In this document: one piece after another, positions 26,335 through 33,759 of the stretch
Layout of the letters: each line of letters starts with the position of its first letter
Position numbering within the stretch: position 1 is the stretch's first letter
From: Streptosporangium sp. NBC_01756
Lineage (GTDB): Bacteria; Actinomycetota; Actinomycetes; Streptosporangiales; Streptosporangiaceae
Length of the DNA stretch: 64,000 bases
Direction: 5' to 3'
NCBI RefSeq assembly: GCF_035917975.1
Contig: NZ_CP109130.1
Coordinates: 8,432,001-8,496,000, forward strand
Made by a program: the position numbers and the translations under genes
Notes under the pieces: generated by a model
Databases searched by the model: none
Told to the model about the DNA's origin: nothing
What the model saw: the letters and a program-made list of their open reading frames with translations, nothing else

Positions 26335-27519
26335 ATGCCTCTCGCTCTGATCGCGCTGGCTGTCGGCGCGTTCGCCATCGGCACCACCGAGTTCGTGATC
26401 GCCGGTCTGCTGCCCGAGGTGGCCGCCGACTTCGGTGTCTCCATCCCCGTGGCCGGCTACCTGATCTCCGGTTACGCGCTCGGCGTCGCGGCCGGCGCCG
26501 CACCGATGACCATCCTCGGGGCGCGGATGCGCCGCAAACACCTGCTCCTGGCCCTGATGGGGATCTTCATCGCGGGCAACCTGCTCTCCGCGCTCGCCCC
26601 CACCTACGGCGTGATGATGACCGGCCGCATCGTGGCCTCCCTCACCCACGGAGCCTTCTTCGGGGTCGGCTCGATCCTCGCCGCCGATCTCGTCGCACCC
26701 GGCAGGCGGGCCAGCGCGATCGCGTTCATGTTCACCGGGCTCACCCTCGCCAACGTGCTCGGCGTGCCCATGGGGACCTTCGTCGGGCAGAGTCTCGGCT
26801 GGCGCTCCACGTTCCTGGCGGTGGCCGTGCTCGGCGTCGTCGGCCTGGTCGGCATCCTGGCACTGGTCCCCAGCCGGCCTCGTCCCGCGGCCACCCACAT
26901 CGGCGCCGAGCTGGTGGTGTTCCGCAACCCGCAGGTATGGCTCGCCATCGCGATGACCGTGCTGGGCTTCGGGGGCGTCTTCGCCTCGTTCACCTACATC
27001 GCGCCCATGATGACCGAGGTGACGGGCTTCTCCGAGGGTGCGGTCAGCTGGCTGCTGGTGCTCTTCGGCGTCGGTCTCGTGATCGGCAACCTGCTCGGCG
27101 GGCGCCTCGCCGACCGCGCGCTGATGCCCAGCCTCTACCTCCTCCTCGGTGGGCTCGCCCTGGTGCTCGCCGCCTTCACCTTCACCTCCCGCGCCCAGGG
27201 GCCCGCCATGGTCACGATCTTCCTGCTCGGCGCGTTCGGGTTCGCGACCGTCCCGCCCCTGCAGAAGCGGGTCCTCGACAACGCGGCGACGGCGCCGACC
27301 CTGGCCTCCGCCGTCAACATCGGCGCCTTCAACCTCGGCAACGCCCTCGCGGCGTGGCTCGGGGGCCTGGTCATCACCGCCGGTCTCGGCTACACGGCCC
27401 CCAACTGGGTGGGTGCCCTGATGGCGGCCGGCGCGCTCCTGATCGCGCTGACCTCCGGCCTGCTCGACCGTCGCGCGGTGCCGGCCGGTGTCCCCCTGCC
27501 CGAGGGGCAGCCTGTCTGA
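26335..27519 (+). CDS. MFS transporter, DHA1 drug/arabinose efflux type
   Basis: About 394 aa with twelve predicted membrane helices. It begins PLALIALAVGAFAIGTTEFVIAGLLPEVA, the AraJ/SotB/Cmr-type helix 1 with the GTTEF motif, and has LTLANVLGVPMGTFVGQSLGWRSTF, the conserved antiporter block in helix 5, so proton-coupled efflux is expected. ATG 26335 is chosen because GGGAAG lies at the right distance; ATG 26323 and TTG 26305 are possible. The substrate is unknown. It sits inside the dormancy island but may have its own operator. Confidence 0.88.
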   Translation: MPLALIALAVGAFAIGTTEFVIAGLLPEVAADFGVSIPVAGYLISGYALGVAAGAAPMTILGARMRRKHLLLALMGIFIAGNLLSALAPTYGVMMTGRIVASLTHGAFFGVGSILAADLVAPGRRASAIAFMFTGLTLANVLGVPMGTFVGQSLGWRSTFLAVAVLGVVGLVGILALVPSRPRPAATHIGAELVVFRNPQVWLAIAMTVLGFGGVFASFTYIAPMMTEVTGFSEGAVSWLLVLFGVGLVIGNLLGGRLADRALMPSLYLLLGGLALVLAAFTFTSRAQGPAMVTIFLLGAFGFATVPPLQKRVLDNAATAPTLASAVNIGAFNLGNALAAWLGGLVITAGLGYTAPNWVGALMAAGALLIALTSGLLDRRAVPAGVPLPEGQPV

Positions 27520-28827
27520 TCAGCGCGGCCCGCCGTCGCGAGCCCCCTCCTGCACCGCGAGCGGCACCTCGGAGCCGTGGACCAGGTCGAGCTGGACCGT
27601 CTGGCGGGGCAGCAGGGCGTCCAGGAGCCAGTTCCCGGCGATGCGCGCCCGGCCGCCGGGGATGGCCAGCAGGTGGTAACCCCGGGTGACCGCCTTCGCC
27701 ACCACTCCGGACAGCGGGATGCCCAATGGGTTGGCGGCTGCTTCCGCGCCACCCAGGTCGACGACGAATCCCAGGTCGTTGTGCCGGTAGGGACGCCGCT
27801 CGCCGTGACCGTAGGAGGCGGCGATGTTGCGGGCGACCTGCTTGCCCTGACGGGTGGCGTGCTGGGCGGTCATGGCGGTGTAGTGGCCCGGCCGGGTGAG
27901 GTCGGGCACCGCGGCGGCGTCGCCGCAGGCGAAGATCTCCCGATGGCCGGGCACGTTCAGATACTCGTCGACGAGGAGCCGTCCCTTCTCGGTCGGCAGT
28001 CCCAGCGATTCCACCAGCGGGTCGGGGCGGACGCCGACGCACCAGATCAGCGAGCGCGTCGGCACGGTCTCCCCATCGGAGAGCCTGACACCTTCCGAGG
28101 TGGCCTCGGCCACACTCGTACCGGTGCGGATCTCCATTCCCCGTTCGGCCAGTGTCCGGTGTGCGATGTCGGACAGGCGCTGGTCCAGCTCGGGAAGGAT
28201 GCGTGGGGCGAGGTCGACGAGGACCCAGCGGACGGACTGACCGCGCAGGCCGCCGCGCTGCCGTACGGTGTCCAGGGTGAGCAGTTGGCCCTGGGCCGCC
28301 ACCTCGGTCCCGGTATAGCCGGCGCCCACCACCACGAAGGTGCAGCGCGCCCTCCGCTCCTCCGGATCGCTTGTGACGTCGGCGAGCTCGATCTGGCGGA
28401 TGAGGTGGTCGCGCAGGTAAAGGGCCTCGGCGAGGCTGCGGAAACCGTGCGCGTGCTCGGCCACCCCCGGGATGGGGAGCAGCTTGTTGACGCTGCCCAC
28501 GGCGATCACCAGCCGGTCGTAACCGAGGTCGCGGCGGTTGCCCTCAGAGTCGACGCACACGATCCGCCGTGCCCCCGCGTCGATGGACGCGACCGTGGCG
28601 AGCAGGTGACGGATGCCGCGGCTGTGGCCCGACAGCGATATGGCGACCTTCCGCGGGTCGAGGATCCCGGCCGCCACCTCCGGCAGCAACGGCAGGTAGA
28701 GGAAGTAGTCCGTCGGATTGATCAGAACGATCTCGATGGCGCCCCTGGCCGACTTCGACAGGCTCCGGGCCGCGGTGAAGCCCGCGAACCCTCCTCCGAT
28801 GACGACGACTCGCTGACGTTCGGTCAT
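27520..28827 (-). CDS. Type II NADH dehydrogenase-like FAD oxidoreductase
   Basis: 435 aa, two Rossmann folds: FAD site VVVIGGGFAGFTAA at the N-terminus and NAD(H) site FVVVGAGYTGTEVA near residue 170, followed by FACGDAAAVPD, the second FAD motif. This is the pattern of non-proton-pumping NDH-2 (Ndh), which passes electrons from NADH to quinone. The C-terminal third would bind membrane. ATG 28827 is preceded by GGAAAGG. Its stop is convergent with the MFS gene, zero bases apart. It is divergent from the small HTH gene over the symmetric operator at 28937-28976. Confidence 0.88.
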   Translation of the reverse strand: MTERQRVVVIGGGFAGFTAARSLSKSARGAIEIVLINPTDYFLYLPLLPEVAAGILDPRKVAISLSGHSRGIRHLLATVASIDAGARRIVCVDSEGNRRDLGYDRLVIAVGSVNKLLPIPGVAEHAHGFRSLAEALYLRDHLIRQIELADVTSDPEERRARCTFVVVGAGYTGTEVAAQGQLLTLDTVRQRGGLRGQSVRWVLVDLAPRILPELDQRLSDIAHRTLAERGMEIRTGTSVAEATSEGVRLSDGETVPTRSLIWCVGVRPDPLVESLGLPTEKGRLLVDEYLNVPGHREIFACGDAAAVPDLTRPGHYTAMTAQHATRQGKQVARNIAASYGHGERRPYRHNDLGFVVDLGGAEAAANPLGIPLSGVVAKAVTRGYHLLAIPGGRARIAGNWLLDALLPRQTVQLDLVHGSEVPLAVQEGARDGGPR

Positions 28828-28936
28828 GACCGTTTCCTTTCCGGGTCTCCTGCCCTCCATGCGTCCCGGCGACCTACCCGTTCCGGATGGGTTTCTCCAC
28901 CGTGGCGGCTGCTCGCGTCGGATGCCGGCCCACCGT

Positions 28937-28976
28937 TTTCGTCAAGCAATCTTGACGTCAAGTCGTCCTGACGAAA
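28937..28976. promoter_or_regulatory. 40-bp nested symmetric operator
   Basis: An inner palindrome CTTGACGTCAAG (28951-28962) and outer arms TTTCGTCA (28937-28944) and TGACGAAA (28969-28976) share exactly the same dyad axis. The site ends ten bases before the HTH gene at 28987 and is 110 bases from the divergent NDH-2 gene. It contains several TGACG-type half-sites, so cooperative binding is likely. Confidence 0.65.
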
Positions 28977-28986
28977 TACTCGGATC

Positions 28987-29424
28987 ATGTTCACTCCCGA
29001 CGCGCTTGAGCGCAGATTCACGCTGCTGACCGCCGCCGCCCGCTATGACGGCCTCCGCGCCCGTGACGCGCTGGCCTCGCCCGTGGACGAGGACGACGCC
29101 GACCCCGCGTTCCCCGACCCGGGCGCCCCGCCCCTCAGCCGGGACGAGACGCTGGAACTCCTCGCGCTCGGCGAGGTGCTCGCCCGCAAGGCGGGCTACG
29201 GGCGTCAGCTCGCCGTACGGTCCGCACGGGCCGCAGGTGCCTCGTGGTCGCAGATCGGGGCGGCCCTGGGGACCAGCAAACAGGCCGCCTGGGAGGCGCA
29301 CGGCCGCTGGATCGACGATCAGGCCGAGCGTCACCGGCGGGACGGCTATTCCGGCATGGGCGAGAGCGACGTCGCGGCCGCACGAGCCCTCGCCGGAGAG
29401 GCCGAAGGCGGGGCCGGGACATGA
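28987..29424 (+). CDS. Small helix-turn-helix-like protein, function unknown
   Basis: 145 aa, mostly helical and charged. Residues about 78-105 (RSARAAGASWSQIGAALGTSKQAAWEAHGRW) look like a helix-turn-helix of the sigma-region-4 type. An acidic Pro/Asp-rich stretch at about 34-50 separates it from the N-terminal helix. No named family recognised. It starts ten bases downstream of the symmetric operator, so autorepression and control of the divergent NDH-2 gene are plausible. Confidence 0.6.
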   Translation: MFTPDALERRFTLLTAAARYDGLRARDALASPVDEDDADPAFPDPGAPPLSRDETLELLALGEVLARKAGYGRQLAVRSARAAGASWSQIGAALGTSKQAAWEAHGRWIDDQAERHRRDGYSGMGESDVAAARALAGEAEGGAGT

Positions 29425-29554
29425 TCGCGCACGACTGGCTCACCGCGGCCGCCGGGTCTTCCGCCCGCCACTAGAGCGTGGTGCGCCTGCGGCGTGCACC
29501 GTCGATCCGAGCGCCCACGCCCGCCCGGAGGCGCCCGGCCGCGGGGAGGTCGCT

Positions 29555-29593
29555 GAGGCGGAAGGTCCCACGACCTCCGGGACCTTCCGCCCT
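29555..29593. promoter_or_regulatory. Paired DevR/DosR boxes before the CBS gene
   Basis: GGCGGAAGGTCCC (29557-29569) and GGGACCTTCCGCCCT (29579-29593) are near-exact mirror images, centres about 24 bp apart. The CBS gene begins at 29673, 80 bases downstream. Confidence 0.65.
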
Positions 29594-29672
29594 GCCGCGT
29601 CCGACCTCTCCCGTGGAGCATGAAAGGAGGGCCGACCAGGACATCACCGTGCGGAAGAAAGCCGGAAAGACC

Positions 29673-30116
29673 ATGACACTGCAGGTCAACGACGTCATGG
29701 GTACGGTGGCCATCGCCGTTCACCGAGAGGCGACGTTCGCCGAGCTGACGGAGACCATGCGCCGCTTCAAAGTGGGGAACGTCGCCGTGATCGACGCCGA
29801 CGGGCGGCCGGTCGGGGTGGTGTCGCAGGACGACCTGCTGCCGGAGGGGACCACCTCACGTGGCCGAAACACCCCGGAAGCCCGCAGGGAACGTCAGAGA
29901 TGCGGCAGGACGGTTGAGATGATCGCCGGGGAGATCATGACCAGCCCGGCGTTGACGGTCACCCGTCAGACCTCGATACCGGAGGCGGTCCGCCTGATGC
30001 ACGCGAACCGGGTCGAGCAGCTCCCGGTGGTCGACGCCGTCAGCGGCAAGATCGCCGGAACTCTCCATCAGGTGGACCTGCTGAGGGCCTTCGACAGGCG
30101 ACCGGTGGACAGCTGA
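29673..30116 (+). CDS. CBS-pair domain protein
   Basis: 147 aa, two CBS motifs (about 7-55, VNDVMGTVAIAV to VVSQDDLL; and about 80-140, AGEIMTSPALTVTRQTS to HQVDLLRAF) forming one Bateman module that usually binds AMP/ATP or related nucleotides. Close in layout to mycobacterial Hrp1 (Rv2626c), a DosR-regulon protein. ATG 29673 with GGAAAG upstream is used; a longer frame from 29478 is not domain-like. It ends convergent with the CBS-BON gene. Confidence 0.85.
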   Translation: MTLQVNDVMGTVAIAVHREATFAELTETMRRFKVGNVAVIDADGRPVGVVSQDDLLPEGTTSRGRNTPEARRERQRCGRTVEMIAGEIMTSPALTVTRQTSIPEAVRLMHANRVEQLPVVDAVSGKIAGTLHQVDLLRAFDRRPVDS

Positions 30117-30173
30117 GGGTCCCGGCGGCGGCAGGGCACCCGGTCCGGGCACCCGATCCTCGCATCGCCCCGG

Positions 30174-30875
30174 TTACCGCCCTTTCCAGGCGGGGGAGTC
30201 GTCCACGTTCCACTCCAGCTTGTCGACCACGTCGACGACCCCGTTCACCCGGCGGGTCAGCCGCGCCGCGAGCTGGGCGTCCCCACGCCGTTGCATACGG
30301 CCGGTCAGCGTGACGATCCCGCACGTGACCGTGACGGCGGCCTCGTTGGGAAGCGCCCACAGGGAGCGCTCAAGGATGTCCTCACGCACCTCGTCGGCGA
30401 TGTCGCCGTCGCTGCGGACGAAGACCTTCAGCAGGTCGGTGCGGCTGACGATGCCCTGGAGAATCTCCTCGCCGTCCACGACGACAAGTCTCTTGACCCC
30501 GTGCTCCTCCATGATCCGCATTGCCGTCACGATCGAGGCGTGCGGCTGGATCGTGACGGCGGGGGCGGTCATCAGCTCCGCGGCGGTGTCACCGTGGGCC
30601 TTGTCCCTGCCGTTGCCGCTCTTGGAGCTCAGGCGGTGGCGTAGCCGGGCACGGAGCGGCGGCTGGTATCCCTCCCGGTAGTAGCGTTCCCGGAACTCCT
30701 CCTTGTGCAGCAGGTCCGCCTCGGAGACGACCCCGAGGACGTGTCCCTCGCCGTCCACGACGGGGACCGCGCTCACGCCGTGGGCGATGAGCACCTCGGC
30801 GATGTCCTTGAACGGCGTGCTGCCGTTGACCGAGGCCACCTCTGTGGTCATGACGTCCTTGACCTTCACACGCAT
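30174..30875 (-). CDS. CBS-pair plus BON domain protein
   Basis: 233 aa. Two CBS domains (MRVKVKDVMTTEVASVNG to EADLLHKEEF; AELMTAPAVTIQPHAS to RTDLLKVFVR) and then a BON domain (about 165-225, EDILERSLWALPNEAAVTVTCGIVTLTGRM) that in other proteins contacts membranes or phospholipid. A nucleotide-sensing stress protein is the likely role. AAGGAGG precedes ATG 30875. It is divergent from the sensor kinase gene and shares the paired boxes at 31031-31066. Confidence 0.88.
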   Translation of the reverse strand: MRVKVKDVMTTEVASVNGSTPFKDIAEVLIAHGVSAVPVVDGEGHVLGVVSEADLLHKEEFRERYYREGYQPPLRARLRHRLSSKSGNGRDKAHGDTAAELMTAPAVTIQPHASIVTAMRIMEEHGVKRLVVVDGEEILQGIVSRTDLLKVFVRSDGDIADEVREDILERSLWALPNEAAVTVTCGIVTLTGRMQRRGDAQLAARLTRRVNGVVDVVDKLEWNVDDSPAWKGR

Positions 30876-31030
30876 CACTGAACCTCCTTGGCGTACCCGC
30901 GGACCCGATCCGGCCGGCTCGCACCTCGCCGGACCCTCTCCCGGGGTCCGGCGACGGCCGCCCCGGCCCGCCTGCTCGTTGCCGGGCTCTTCGCACCTCC
31001 ATCTCACTGCCGCCGGGATCGCCGAGACAG

Positions 31031-31066
31031 CGGCCGGAGGTCCTCAATACCGAGGTCTTTCGACCA
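31031..31066. promoter_or_regulatory. Paired DevR/DosR boxes between CBS-BON and the sensor kinase
   Basis: CGGCCGGAGGTCCTC (31031-31045, reverse) and GAGGTCTTTCGACCA (31052-31066, forward), centres 21 bp apart. They are weaker than others in the island but keep the same geometry. They lie between divergent genes, 120-160 bases from each start. Confidence 0.5.
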
Positions 31067-31185
31067 GCGCCGCAGGCAGGCCGCCCACCCGGACGGCCCT
31101 GCCGCCCGCGCCGGCCGTACCGGACCGGTGTCCGCCCCAGCACTGCCGTGGTCGCCCACCCCGCCCGGGTGCGAGACTTTGGTAC

Positions 31186-32913
31186 ATGGAGGAGACCGAA
31201 CCGGGCGCACTGCTCCCGCACATGCGGCTGGATGAGCTGCTGTCGGAGCTGCATGTACGGCTGGAGGCGGTGCTGGCCACCCGGGACCGGGTGCACGCCC
31301 TGCTGAACGCGGTCGTCTCCGTGGGCAGCGACCTGGATCTCGAAACGGTGCTGCGCCGGATCGTGGAGACCGCCATCGCGCTGGTCGACGCCAGCTACGG
31401 TGCGTTGGGCGCGATCGGGGACGAGAACACGCTCATCCAGTTCATCCCGGTGGGGCTGACCGAGGAGGAGATCGCCCGGATCGAGCACTGGCCGCACGGG
31501 CTGGGCCTGCTGGGCCTGCTGATCAAGCAGCCGCAGTCGCTGCGACTGGGTCACATCTGCGACCACCCCGAGTCCTACGGCTTCCCCCCCGGGCACCCGC
31601 CGATGGGCTCCTTCCTGGGCGTGCCGATCCGGGTGCGCGACGAGGTGTTCGGCAACCTCTACCTCACCGAGAAACGCGGGGGAGGGGAGTTCGACGAGGA
31701 GGACGAGGCGATCGTCACGGCGCTGGCCACCGCGGCCGGGGTGGCCATCGAGAACGCCCGGTTGTACGAGGAGAGCCGGCGGCGGGAGATATGGCTGCAG
31801 GCGTCCTCGGAGGTCACCACCAGCCTGCTGTCCGGGGCGGAGCCGCGGGAGGTGCTCATGCTGATAGCGCGGCGGGCACGGGAGATGGCCGGAGCCGACG
31901 TCGTGGCGGTCCTGCTGCCGGACGAGACCGGGCAGATGCTTCAAGTGATCATCACCGATGGTCCGGTCGGCGACCAGGTGGCCCATGTCGAGGCGCCCTT
32001 CGCCGACTCCCTGGCCGGCCGGGCGTTCACCAGCGGTGAGCCGCTCATGGTCACCGATCCGGCCGGAGAGGAGATCTCGGCCGTGATGGCCGGCCAGGCG
32101 TCGCCCGGCCCCGCCGCCGCCGTGCCGATCGGCACGGCGGGAACCGTGCGCGGCGTGCTGTCGCTGGGAAAGCGCTCCGGCCGTATCCCGTTCAGCCACG
32201 CCGAGCTGGGCATGCTGCACTCCTTCGCCGGGCAGGCGGCGATCGCCCTGGAACTGGCCGAGTCCCGGATGGACGCCGAGCGGCTGGGGCTGCTGGAAGA
32301 CCGCGACCGCATCGCCAAGGACCTGCACGACGTGGTGATCCAGCGGCTGTTCGCCATCGCCATGACGTTGATGAGCACCGTACGGCTCGTCGACAAGCCG
32401 GAGGCCTCCTCCCGGCTGCAGTACGCGATCGACGAACTGGACGGCACCATCCGGCAGATCCGCTCGACCATATTCGCCCTGCAGCTCCCCCATGAGGGCG
32501 GCGACACCGGCCTGCGCGCGCAGTTGGTCGGCCTGGTGGAGGGTGCGCGGGGGCACCTGGGCTTCCTGCCCGGCCTGACCATGGAGGGTCAGATCGACAG
32601 CAGGGTGCCGGAGGGGGTCGCGAAACAGTTGCCGGCCGTTCTCCGTGAGGCGCTGTCCAACGTCGTGCGCCACGCCAGAGCCTCCAAGGCCGACGTGGCG
32701 GTGGAGGTCGACGGCGACCGGCTCACCCTCGTCGTGCGGGACAACGGAGTGGGACTGTCCGAGGAGAGCAGGCGCAGCGGGCTCCGCAACCTGCAGGAGC
32801 GGGCCGAGCGGCTCGGCGGCTTCTTCGAGATCGACTCTCCGGCGGAAGGCGGTACCCGGCTGGTGTGGAGCGTCCCGCTCGGCTGGCGCGGCCCCGAGGG
32901 GAACACCCCGTAG
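31186..32913 (+). CDS. devS: DevS/DosS-like GAF-GAF sensor histidine kinase
   Basis: Cytoplasmic sensor kinase of 575 aa: GAF-A (about 50-195), GAF-B (about 215-360), dimerisation/phosphoacceptor domain HisKA_3 with H381 (AKDLHDVVIQRLFA), and HATPase_c (about 480-565, DNGVGL, GLRNLQERAERLGG). GAF-A contains GFPPGHPPM followed by FLGVPIRVRDEVFGNLYLTEK; in mycobacterial DosS/DosT the histidine at this HPPM site is the axial haem ligand, so H137 probably holds haem and senses oxygen, NO or CO or redox state. The gene is convergent with devR, 13 bases between stops, and has paired boxes upstream. ATG 31186 lacks a strong ribosome site. Confidence 0.92.
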   Translation: MEETEPGALLPHMRLDELLSELHVRLEAVLATRDRVHALLNAVVSVGSDLDLETVLRRIVETAIALVDASYGALGAIGDENTLIQFIPVGLTEEEIARIEHWPHGLGLLGLLIKQPQSLRLGHICDHPESYGFPPGHPPMGSFLGVPIRVRDEVFGNLYLTEKRGGGEFDEEDEAIVTALATAAGVAIENARLYEESRRREIWLQASSEVTTSLLSGAEPREVLMLIARRAREMAGADVVAVLLPDETGQMLQVIITDGPVGDQVAHVEAPFADSLAGRAFTSGEPLMVTDPAGEEISAVMAGQASPGPAAAVPIGTAGTVRGVLSLGKRSGRIPFSHAELGMLHSFAGQAAIALELAESRMDAERLGLLEDRDRIAKDLHDVVIQRLFAIAMTLMSTVRLVDKPEASSRLQYAIDELDGTIRQIRSTIFALQLPHEGGDTGLRAQLVGLVEGARGHLGFLPGLTMEGQIDSRVPEGVAKQLPAVLREALSNVVRHARASKADVAVEVDGDRLTLVVRDNGVGLSEESRRSGLRNLQERAERLGGFFEIDSPAEGGTRLVWSVPLGWRGPEGNTP

Positions 32914-32926
32914 GGGCGGAGGCGCC

Positions 32927-33568
32927 TCATTCCGGCCGGCCGACCTTCAGACGTGCCGCCAGCGCGGCCGCCTGGGTGCGGCGTTGCATGCTCAGCTTCG
33001 CCAGCAGGTTCGACACGTAGTTCTTCACGGTCTTCTCGGCGAGGTAGAGACGCTCACCGATCTGCCGGTTCGTCATCCCCTCGCCGATCAGCTCCAGGAT
33101 GTGGCGCTCCTGCTCCGACAGCGCCTGCAGCGGATCCTTGCGGGTGGCCTGTTCACGCAGCCGCGCCAGCATGGTCCCGGTGGTCTGCGGGTCCAGCAGC
33201 GACTGGCCGGCCGCGACCGTCCGCACGGCGCCGACCAGGTCCGAACCGTGGATCTGCTTGAGCACGTAACCCGACGCGCCCGCCATCACCGCGTTGAACA
33301 GGGCGTCGTCGTCGGCGAAGGAGGTCAGCATCAGACAGGCCAGCTCCGGCACCCTTGAGCGGACCTCGCGGCAGACGTCCACCCCGTTGCCGTCGGGCAG
33401 TCGCACGTCGAGGACCGCGACGTCCGGCCGCAGCGCGGGGATGCGGGACACCGCCGACTCCGCGGTCCCGGCCTCACCGACGACCTCGATGTCGCCCTCG
33501 GACTCCAGCAGCGCGGCCACGCCTCGCCGTACCACTTCATGGTCGTCCACCAGGAACACGCGAATCAT
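32927..33568 (-). CDS. devR: DevR/DosR response regulator
   Basis: 213-aa NarL-family regulator and likely master activator of the island. The receiver domain (1-120) has the acidic pair D8-D9, phosphoacceptor D54, T82 and K104 at the same positions as mycobacterial DosR. The LuxR-type helix-turn-helix (about 145-213) carries GEGMTNRQIGERLYLAEKTVKNYVSNLLAKL; the KTVKNYVS recognition helix corresponds to the DosR DNA-contact helix. ATG 33568 fits the domain start. A single box GGGACCAAGGTCCTC lies 38-52 bases upstream, indicating autoregulation. Unlike mycobacteria, the partner kinase is convergent rather than downstream. Confidence 0.95.
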   Translation of the reverse strand: MIRVFLVDDHEVVRRGVAALLESEGDIEVVGEAGTAESAVSRIPALRPDVAVLDVRLPDGNGVDVCREVRSRVPELACLMLTSFADDDALFNAVMAGASGYVLKQIHGSDLVGAVRTVAAGQSLLDPQTTGTMLARLREQATRKDPLQALSEQERHILELIGEGMTNRQIGERLYLAEKTVKNYVSNLLAKLSMQRRTQAAALAARLKVGRPE

Positions 33569-33605
33569 GTCCTGAACGCTAAACCTTCCGGCGGCGTCGT
33601 CGGTA

Positions 33606-33620
33606 GGGACCAAGGTCCTC
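33606..33620. promoter_or_regulatory. DevR box upstream of devR
   Basis: GGGACCAAGGTCCTC contains the perfect palindrome GGACC-AA-GGTCC. It is 38 bases from the devR start. No clear second box was found, unlike most other sites here. Confidence 0.6.
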
Positions 33621-33759
33621 AGTGCCACCCCGTACCCCGGCGGCGGCCGGCCGGTACCCGGACCGCCTCCCCCGGCGCGGATGTCTGGGGCCTCCAGCCC
33701 GACCGGCAGGCCCGGGTGCCGGGGCCTCGCCCTGCGCTCCGGGTGCCGACCGGCCGTCG

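Noticed and set aside
30117-30173. Repeated GGGCACCCG motifs between the convergent CBS genes
   Set aside because: Short and GC-biased; no good stem or regular period, so not called as terminator or repeat.
30589-32673. 694-aa minus-strand open frame
   Set aside because: Antisense of the DevS-like kinase with no domain similarity; long shadow frames are common in high-GC DNA.
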